Positions 56,596 to 64,000 of a stretch of 64,000 nucleotides of DNA are shown here, piece by piece (the first letter of the stretch is position 1; every line of letters starts with the position of its first letter). The position numbers and the translations under genes are program-made. The notes under the pieces were generated by a model. It did not search any database. It was not told the DNA's origin and saw only the letters and a list, made by a program, of their open reading frames with translations. Source of the DNA: Paraphaeosphaeria minitans. Its lineage: Eukaryota; Ascomycota; Dothideomycetes; Pleosporales; Didymosphaeriaceae. The stretch spans positions 806,001-870,000 of the forward strand of contig WJXW01000005.1 in the NCBI GenBank assembly GCA_015832175.1. Direction: 5' to 3'.

Positions 56596-58204
56596 TCGAG
56601 GTCGAGGTGTATGTTTTCGTTTGCAGCCGATATGGGGACTGTTTTGATTAGGATGAGATTTCAGAGCGTCGGTGCCTGAAATTTGGGTTGGTCGCGTTGA
56701 AATTAACATTGCTTCACGCGGGCGCGACGCCACGGTAAACAAGAAGTCTCCCTGATATGGTGCATGTACGCCTGTCCACCCAGCAACCAGATTTGGTTCC
56801 TTCCGGACAGAGACTAGACTACGATGCGCTGTGAACATCTCTCTTGCATAGGAACGCACGGGTGGCACAAACTCGCCGCTTGATCGAGACGAAGGCGGTC
56901 ATCGCATATGACTGGAAAGTCTTTACATTGTTAATTAGTCTACGTCTTCGTGCGTGCTATGAGCAGGTAAATAATTGAATACTGATACCGAAAGAAAGGA
57001 AGCACGCCGAACTGAAGATCGATAGAATCTCAAGCTGCCATGCGTGAGGAAGGTGCTGCTGTGGCTAGTAGTGTCACGGCTAGGTAGATAACTGTCGCGG
57101 GTAGGAGCGTCTATTGAACGGAGCTTTGGGAAGCTGCAACGGCCTTCTTCTCTTCATATTGGCGTCTCCCATCATCCAGATAGAAGTGGCAGTATCTGTG
57201 ACACCAAAGCAGAAAGACTCCATATCGTGGCGTCGTGGCGTTGATGGTTGCAGGATAGTCCATCATATCATGGCCCAACCACTGGCCCAGCGGTTGGAAT
57301 AGGTACTCCTCAAATGTTCAGCAGTTGCTTTCGCGACCTTTTAATGAACACAGTGTCGGGTAGGTACCTAGGGTCTCACTAAATATAACCACCAATGACG
57401 TACGGACGGTAATAGCCGCCCAACCTCCATCAACGCTGGCCTCACTGGTCATCTGTAGGTACACTACAGCCCTCGAAGCCAGCCACAAGCATTACTTACA
57501 GCCCGTCAACCGCACCACGCCCAAAATATCACCTCGCATCTTGCCCATTCCATTGCTCTCCCACCGGCACCCTCCTCCGACTCCTCTCGACAGTCGAGAC
57601 GGCGACCTAGACTAGGACTAGGACCAGGCTTCCCTGGACCCCACCCGCAAACACGCACGCAGCGCACCAATGTCTCCGGGCCACCAGCAGCAGCAGCAAA
57701 GCAAGAACCTCTGCGCCGCGCTGCTTTCCCCGGAGAGTTGGGCAGATCCACTTGGAGCTTGGGATGCGGTCGGTGAGTGAGTGCGGCCTACGCCCCGAAG
57801 CCAAACCAGCAGAGCTCGAAGAGGGGAATGTGATATAGTTTGATATGCCATTGCTGCTCCAGCGAAACTCTCTATACAAGTAGAAATAGGCTCGCATCGA
57901 TGAAATTATAGTAGTGTTTCCATGAAAATTGCGTTCGCGCCGTCCTCCATGAGTCCTTCCCGGACTTGACGAGGAAGAAGAGCGGAGTACTGGGGGTGTG
58001 TTCCTCTCGCTGTGATGAGTCCAAAAACGCCTAACATGATATCCATGAGTTCCGGGGCTCTTTCGTCCCTATGCCGTGATCCGTAATCGTAACAGCCCCA
58101 GCCAAAGAAACCAGTAGCAGCTGCCGTGCAGTGTAATGGAGAATAATACGTCGTCTCGAAGTCCCGCCTCAATCGACCGCCATCCTTGTTTTGATCGCGT
58201 CTCT
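56596..58204. other. intergenic, no gene seen
   Basis: Frames at 57506-57897 on the minus strand overlap in three registers; none shows a motif. A GTAGGTACCTAGGG motif lies near 57361. Confidence 0.45.
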
Positions 58205-59384
58205 TCACTCCATTGCCGTGAACAGGCACACCTGTCGTGCCATCTGGCTTGCCAGGAGGAGCTCTCGGAACACTTGATCCACGCCGCCCGCGAAATGGAT
58301 CGTGTAGCTCTCGACTTTACCCTTGCGCTTCTTCTCGCCCCAGACTAGCTTCGTGGGGGCTGCATCATCCACCTTCTTTCCGCTCCGGCTGCCGGGCTTG
58401 ACGTAATCTTTCTTGTATTCGTAAAGCGTCTCCGGCATCACGTCGTCGTGCGGGTCGCCCGGTTTCCAGACAAACTTGCGGCCACCATAGGTGAACCGTC
58501 GCGGCGACCACGGGATCTTGTTCTGTCTATCGGGATACTCCTTGATGGGGGTGGCGAACGGACCACGGAGGTGGATGCATCGTGACTTGTAGGCGGCTTT
58601 GGCGTCGAGCTTGTCGATGCCCGATAGCAAGACGTCGATGCAGGACTGCGGGTACTCGGCAACGCGGAAGAAGCCGGCTGAAGTGACCTGGTTGTCACCG
58701 CGATGCGACTCAGCTTCCAGTCTGTACAGCGAGTACCGGTCGGAGAATTCTCGGGCTGTGTAGATGAACTTGCGGGAGGCCGACGTGGTCCATTCACGGG
58801 TGCGGTGGAGATGGTACGTCACGGGTGATTGTGAGGGGTCGAGCATGGTGTAGAAGGGAATGTCGGGTGAGGGCATTTCGTCGTAGAGTGGGGTATACGA
58901 CATGGGCGAGTAGTTGGCCTGCCATGTGAGGAGGTTGTGAACCTAGGCTGGCGTTAGCGACGGGCCGTTGGCAGCTCCCCACCAAACCACGATGATCAGG
59001 ACCCGCACTACAACGTACCGACGACAGGCTGCCGCTCTCCTCGTCGAGGTCGCCATTTGCACCCCAGTGGTTGGGCACGGGCACAAAGACGCACTCGTTG
59101 CCATCCTCGTCCTCGAAGCCGCTGCCGCTCTCCAGGTGTGGCTTAAGCGCCCGTTGGCGCTCGCGGTGGAACATGATCTGGGTGCGTGCGATGCGGCGGT
59201 ACTCGTCCGAATTCTCGTCGGGCGAGATGCTGACCAGCGAGTGTTCGATCTCCTGCTCCAGGGCGAGGGCGGCGGCCTCGTGTTGCATGTAGGACGTGTC
59301 GTAGAGCTGAGCGTGCTCGCTCTCAAAGGCAGAGCTGCGCATCATGTCCAGGTGCTCGCGAGTCATGATCTCCATGTTGCCCAT
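58205..59384 (-). CDS. hypothetical protein, function unknown
   Basis: Exons 58205-58942 and 59019-59384 sum to 1104 nt (367 residues). The join reads GSLSS then VHNLLTWQANY. The N-terminal 120 residues are mostly helical and acidic; the second half is aromatic and beta-rich (FYTMLDPSQSPVTYHLHRTREWTT, FTYGGRKFVWKPG, KLVWGEKKRKGKVESYTIHFAGG), ending in a hydrophobic helix (FRELLLASQMARQ). The beta-rich half with regularly spaced Trp/Arg looks like a compact domain, but I do not recognise the family. No signal peptide. Confidence 0.7.
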
Positions 59385-59489
59385 GGCGGCGGGGGACGCT
59401 GAGCGACGGGCAGGGCGGGTGTGTGCGATTGATAGCGAGTGTGCGCGATTGCTAGTGGGTGCGAGGGGATGGAGGAGAGAAGCAGGAAG

Positions 59490-59545
59490 GCAGACAAGCA
59501 GACAGGCAGACAGGCAGACAGGCAGACAGCAGGCAGGCAGGCAGA
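59490..59545. repeat. (GCAGACAG)n microsatellite
   Basis: About six GCAGACAG units with later GCAGGCAG variants lie 105-160 bp upstream of the start codon at 59384, in the leader or promoter of that gene. Confidence 0.85.
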
Positions 59546-59824
59546 GACAGCGTGCTTACATGGCACCCAGCGTGCATGAAGGCAGCAGGACAGGACAACT
59601 GGGCTGAGGACCAAGTCAGCCACCTGCACCCTGCCCAGTGCCTGCCTACCTACCGCCGTCTGCCGCCTGCCGCCCGCCAGTGCAGCCATGTCCGTGATCA
59701 ATGGATCCCTGCGCGCCGTATCCCTAGGCGACCTGATCGCAGACGCCCTTCCAGCACCCGCTATGCCCCCTATGGTGGCTGTAGATTGTGCCAATGTGAC
59801 TGACCAGGCGCGCAGCAATACATG

Positions 59825-59935
59825 CACTGCGGAATCTGCTATCCACGGTCCTGCAATACGTCCACTGCGGAATCTGCTATCCACGGTCCTGCAATACGTC
59901 CACTGCGGAATCTGCTATCCACGGTCCTACAATAG
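59825..59935. repeat. 38-bp tandem repeat, three copies
   Basis: Copies begin at 59825, 59863 and 59901, each starting CACTGCGGAATCTGCTATCC. The period is exactly 38 bp. The copies are identical except near the end of the third (CCTACAATAG instead of CCTGCAATACG), so the expansion looks recent. Confidence 0.93.
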
Positions 59936-62274
59936 ATACCCAGTGTTTCTTTGACGTGTGGTCGTCCCGCCGACCGGTTCCTATGCAGCATGAACAAGAC
60001 GGCCCCAACCGCGCATACCTACCTAGCCGATGCCAGTTGCAGGTGTGAGCCTGGTCACGTGTACCTACCTAGTGGAAGCCCACAACGGCGTGGACGGCAG
60101 GCAGTGACGAATCTCACCCGCTGAGTCTGGCCAAGAAGCCCCCATGGTTCGTCGTTCAAGCCTCATGGCGCGTATGCACACTCCCCATGCAGTCATCGGA
60201 CTCCGACCAGCCAGAGGCACCGCTCGCTGCGCTGCCCACAAACTCCAGTCCTCTGCCAATCCCCAGAACGTGCCCGTACCTGGTACTTGCCCGATCAGCT
60301 CCTTCGAGAAGAAGCCGAAACCTTCGATACGAGCGGAAAAAAAAAGTCGCCTGCGTGCCCCGATGCAGCAGCAATTCTCCTTGCCCGACCGCCCCCGCCC
60401 CCTTCCCATCAGCCCAACATGGGCGAATGTGGTGATTTGGAGGCTTTTACCCCGCGAGCGATTCGCAAGGGTGTGCGCGACAGGGCTGCCGCGCCCGTCC
60501 CTCACGATCCGAGCGTGCGGTGCTGTGTAGTATGTTACCTAGGTCCTAACCTACGTACGGCGTGGTGGCAGCTCATCTGATACTGGGATTTTACGCAGGG
60601 CTTGAAGCGTATCCTCGCCATGGCCCGTCACTTGGCCCGAAAGGAGCAGGGCCCTGGCCAAGGACAGCGCAAGGCTACGAGCGTTGTCTCGGAGGGGAAA
60701 CGGTGGACGCGACTCAGGGGCAAGCCTCGTGACTGCGTGTGACGGTTCTTGAGCTGCAATTCTGCGCCATGGACGGCGACATTGAGGGCGCCCAGTGCCG
60801 TCATGAAAGTCGTCAGCTCATTTACCCGCCTAGGTAGGACCCTCGCTGATCTCGCTGGCACATCAGTCGATAGCTCGTCCTGAGCCTCCAGCACATGTGT
60901 TGCATCAAAGTTTGGACCCCTCGAACCTCCCCAAACCCCCCGTTTGCTCCCTCGTCCTCTCTCTCGGCGGCAGCGCGTCTAGCGCCCTTGCATGCCGCCA
61001 GCAACGCCGAGTATGTGGAAAGACGTGCGCGGTACATGGTCACGATGCAAGAGCTAGCCGTTCAAGGGGCTTACGGTCTCACAGCAGACGGAAAGTCCTC
61101 CGTCCTCGCCATATCTTCTTATTCTGGCCCTGTTCCCAGAAGCATGTCCATTCACCACACAATAAAAGGGTCGCCAATGTTCATGTTTCATTTACTGTGG
61201 CATGGCGGCTTGCGCCGAACAGCTAGCCGAACTAATAAACAATCGGCTGCACATTTACGGTAGGTATTTAGCCAAGGCTCTGTTGTACCTACTAGGTACG
61301 ATACCACTCGCACGGGATGCAATGGCTACTGTACCTACGCATGTCTCCACCGCCCTGCCTTGGCAACGATGAGCGACGTCTCGTATCGCGGGCATAGCCG
61401 AAGAGTCGCGGTGAGGCCGGCAGCACAGCATAGAACCGAACGCCACCAAGTGGACATTAAGTAAACGATCGCTCGCCCCGTCGCTGCAACCAAGCTTGTT
61501 GCGACATGTTGGATTGATTGACCGCGGCTAGAGCCGAAGACCAGATTTGCCCCGGCGATGCCTTTCTCAAATGAGGAAAGTGGGATGACGTACACTAGCC
61601 CGTATGTGGAAAGTGCTAGGTAGTTACAACGCGCATTCCAATTTCTCACGACCTGGAGCACATGTTGACGAGTACCCTCGATGTTCCCCTCATGCACTTC
61701 ACTCTTGCCGTTGGTCTGAACTCGTCAGTCTGGGAATGCACAGTCGCTTCCGATCATGGCAACATCGACGGCAGGTACCATCTTGGGGGTTCGCGAGCCA
61801 GGAACCTGGTGTCATTTCCCAGACACTCTACCTACCTACCCGGAGGGAACATCAAAGAGCTAGTTCGCGGGGATCCGTGAGAAAAACTTGGACGGGTCTG
61901 GTGAGCGTCCAGCTTGCAGACCAACGCGTGAATATACTGTAGTGACGGAACGCCACACAGTGGCACATGCCGAAATAGAAGCGCTGGTCTCTCGAGGGTT
62001 GGGAAAGCCTCGACGAGTCAAACATGCTCCTACCTATAGATATGACATGACTAAAAATCAAGCCTTCCGCATCTGCGCCTCGCCATTGGAAGACCGAGCT
62101 TGTTCAGGTATCCCAGACGTTGCAGCAAAACTCTTCGGAAAGTCTCCATTGACCGCAAATGACGAGACATGCGCATCATGAGAGAAAAGGTGGGGTCGGG
62201 ACGAGAGGTTCTTTACGCTGCGCAACAGTGCAGCGTGCACAACAGTACGTAGTACGTACCGGTCGACCCTAGTA

Positions 62275-62390
62275 TAGGTACGGTACGGTTGAGAGTAGGT
62301 ACGGTACGGTTGAGAGTAGGTACGGTACGTATGGTACAGTAGAGATGTCTGTACAGTACGTATGGTACAGTAGAGATGTATGTACAGTAC
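62275..62390. repeat. GTAC-rich double tandem array
   Basis: A 21-bp unit (TAGGTACGGTACGGTTGAGAG) occurs at 62275 and 62296, with a partial third copy at 62317. It passes directly into a 31-bp unit with copies of TATGGTACAGTAGAGATGT at 62330 and 62361. Both units are built on GTAC. Confidence 0.9.
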
Positions 62391-62635
62391 CGTAAGTACT
62401 AAATTAGCGCATGTATAGTGCTAGTACGGACTGGTCTACGCCTAAAGAAGCTACATCCATCTCAAAGCAGTTTAGGTCTTTCATATCTACTATATCCAAA
62501 GCCATCAAATACGGGCCGTAAACTGCGTTGGATTCATACTAATTCGTGTGGAATTGATCACCAGATATCAACATGGAGAAGAGATGACTCAGTCCCAACC
62601 AAACCCGTCCACGCTCCCCGAACCAAGTTCAACCC

Positions 62636-63331
62636 CTAAACTTTTGCCGCCTTCGCCTTCGCAATGGCAAAGTTCGCCCCTGCACTCGAATACTTGCTCA
62701 CCACCTGGGTGTGAGGAGTCAAGCTGCTCCCACCGTCACAGAACAAATCGTTCGAATCGCAGATGTCATCCAGCCGGCTCGCATAGCCATCCAGCGTCGC
62801 GGTGCTGGCCCGCTTGTAGATGCCGCTGCCCTTGCTCGTGCCGGTGTTGTAGCTCTTGCCCGCGACGTGCGCGGGACTGGCAAAGCTCACCGCCGCGACC
62901 ATGTTCTTGGTGTAGGTGCTGGCCAGGGGGGCCTCGGAGCTGAAGCTCGCGCCGCCGAGGGCGTCCCCGATGACCTGGCCGCCCTGAGAGTAGCCCAGCA
63001 GCACTATCTTGGAGTTCGGGCACGAGGCGACGTAGCTGGTGATTGCCTTTTTGAGGTTGACGACGCCCGTGTTCTCGCTGGACTCGTAGTTGTCGAGGGT
63101 GGCTGGGTAGCTGAGGCCCACGGACACGGAGCCCGGGAGCGCCTGCTTGATGAGAGAGGAGACGGAGGAGAGGGAGCCTTCGCCCACGGCTTGGGTCGAG
63201 CCGCGCGCTGAGATGATGTACACGGCGTTGCCGGTGACGCAGGTGTTCTGGCGGCCGAAAAGGGAAGACCAGGTCGGAGCTGCAGAGCCGAGGGTTGCGA
63301 GCCCGAGGGTGACGAGGGTAGAAGTGTACAT
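62636..63331 (-). CDS. cutinase / acetylxylan esterase family (CE5)
   Basis: A single exon of 231 residues with signal peptide MYTSTLVTLGLATLGSAA. The nucleophile Ser115 is in GYSQGGQV, the Asp is in CDSNDLFC (Asp195 preferred) and His207 is in LTPHTQ. Early Cys31 and CDSNDLFC Cys residues would form the family disulfides. ISARGSTQA near residue 40 matches the acetylxylan-esterase branch of the family more than true cutinases. The enzyme would remove ester groups from plant cell-wall xylan or cutin. A TATA-like site lies about 90 bp upstream. The C-terminus (AKAKAAKV) is short. Confidence 0.94.
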   Translation of the reverse strand: MYTSTLVTLGLATLGSAAPTWSSLFGRQNTCVTGNAVYIISARGSTQAVGEGSLSSVSSLIKQALPGSVSVGLSYPATLDNYESSENTGVVNLKKAITSYVASCPNSKIVLLGYSQGGQVIGDALGGASFSSEAPLASTYTKNMVAAVSFASPAHVAGKSYNTGTSKGSGIYKRASTATLDGYASRLDDICDSNDLFCDGGSSLTPHTQVVSKYSSAGANFAIAKAKAAKV

Positions 63332-64000
63332 GGTGGAGTAAAGTCACCTGAGCGAGAGACTGAGCGAATGATAGTGTTATTGCTGCTAAACACACCTTCA
63401 ACGATGCGCGTTGCAGTCTTATATGCGTGCCTCGGCGCTGCCCTCGCCGGACGCTGCGCCATATCCTCAACCACAGTTAAATCACGACGACCCAGTGGTG
63501 CATCTCATCGGTCCTGTTCGTCGTCTGCGCAAGCGGACTGGCAAGCTCGAAGTGGAAGGTCGAGGGTGATATTTCTCTCGAACCGCTCGCTCTCACCACA
63601 CGTGCAGTCTTCCACAGGCGTGCTGTGTCGGGTAGATTGCATCTGGCGAGGACCAGGGGGCCGCATCGCACGCTATGTCGCGGCGATGGCTGTTTTGAGG
63701 CTGTGGGCCGGCGGGGTCGATCAGCGCCATGATATGAATGAGGGGCGGCATCCCGGCGTCGAGTGCAGCGCAACTTCCTGATGCGCATGGCACGATCATG
63801 CTTCGGTAGTATTTGTTTGATTGCTTGGATTTCAGAACTTCCTCTTTGGTATGGTGCTGAGGTGATTGTAGCGAGGGTTCTTGCACTACGAGAGGAGTGC
63901 ATTGCGTCCGTGGGCTAGAACACGTGGAAAATGCTTGGTGCTCATTCACTATCGACAAGCTGTTGGGAAGTTCGTTGAGGGCAGACAATGCTTTTTTGTG
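63332..64000. other. upstream region of the cutinase gene, to the window edge
   Basis: It contains the cutinase promoter. Frames at 63477-63988 overlap in two minus-strand registers without motif. No gene is supported before the edge. Confidence 0.45.
63418..63425 (-). promoter_or_regulatory. TATA-like box of the cutinase gene
   Basis: The minus strand reads CATATAAG, 87-94 bp upstream of the ATG at 63331. Confidence 0.45.

Larger units (their letters stand above)
59385..62635. other. long gene-poor stretch with repeats
   Basis: Over 3 kb holds a GACAGGCA microsatellite near 59490-59545, a 38-bp tandem repeat and GTAC arrays near 62275-62390 (listed separately), and TACCTACC motifs near 60005, 60065, 61260 and 61828. 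Short frames abound but none has a motif or consistent splice structure. Confidence 0.5.

Noticed and set aside
59459..59954. Plus-strand frames over the GACAGGCA and 38-bp repeats
   Set aside because: They translate repeats and have no conserved motif.
1..64000. A secondary-metabolite or degradation gene cluster
   Set aside because: The hydrolases, EthD protein, SDR and oxalate decarboxylase are dispersed among unrelated housekeeping genes, and no synthase or transporter core gene is present.

Overview
The window is nuclear DNA from a filamentous ascomycete. Protein-coding genes are split by short GT-AG introns (mostly 45-70 nt), lie on both strands without operons, and include typical fungal products: DUF1996 protein, FSH1-type serine hydrolase, cutinase, arylsulfotransferase-like secreted protein, ABP1 and fungal oxalate decarboxylase. 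Gene content and the many short TAGGTAGGTACC-like intergenic motifs fit Dothideomycetes, perhaps Pleosporales. That placement is an inference and not a sequence match.

Layout. 1-4.9 kb: a LanC-like protein cut by the window edge, a Cys-rich single-span membrane protein and a bicupin oxalate decarboxylase, all on the minus strand. 4.9-10 kb: a gene-poor stretch, then two adjacent orphan genes that are diverged paralogues of each other, then an intron-containing tRNA-Pro. 11-18.7 kb: secreted and surface genes (DUF1996, a ten-cysteine small secreted protein, a Cys-rich membrane protein), an FSH1 hydrolase and an 88-residue two-repeat protein. 18.8-29 kb: a coiled-coil protein, actin-binding protein ABP1 and a 1503-residue F-box/zinc-finger-like protein divergent from ABP1. 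30.7-36 kb: arylsulfotransferase-like protein, DUF202 membrane protein and an extended-SDR protein. 36-38.5 kb: a gene-free, satellite-rich stretch. 38.5-49 kb: housekeeping block with topoisomerase I, ATP synthase gamma, a conserved unnamed protein, RPC40/AC40 and the complex I 49-kDa subunit. 50-64 kb: glycine-rich protein, M14 carboxypeptidase, EthD-domain protein, a SAP-like protein, an unnamed 367-residue protein, then a gene-poor, repeat-rich stretch ending at a cutinase.

How the genes work together. I see no metabolic cluster. The respiratory genes (ATP3 and the 49-kDa subunit) and nuclear core genes (TOP1, AC40) share one housekeeping block, and AC40 and the 49-kDa subunit share a 241-bp divergent promoter. 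Secreted hydrolases and Cys-rich proteins are scattered singly between repeat-bearing intergenic stretches, several with a TATA box. Exon structures were joined by hand. For most multi-exon genes the exon lengths sum to a multiple of three and the joined protein reads correctly across the family motif.

I found no convincing new multi-gene system. The best candidates for undescribed biology are the tandem orphan paralogues (6842-9279), the ten-cysteine secreted protein (13053-13385) and the two-repeat small protein (18325-18639).
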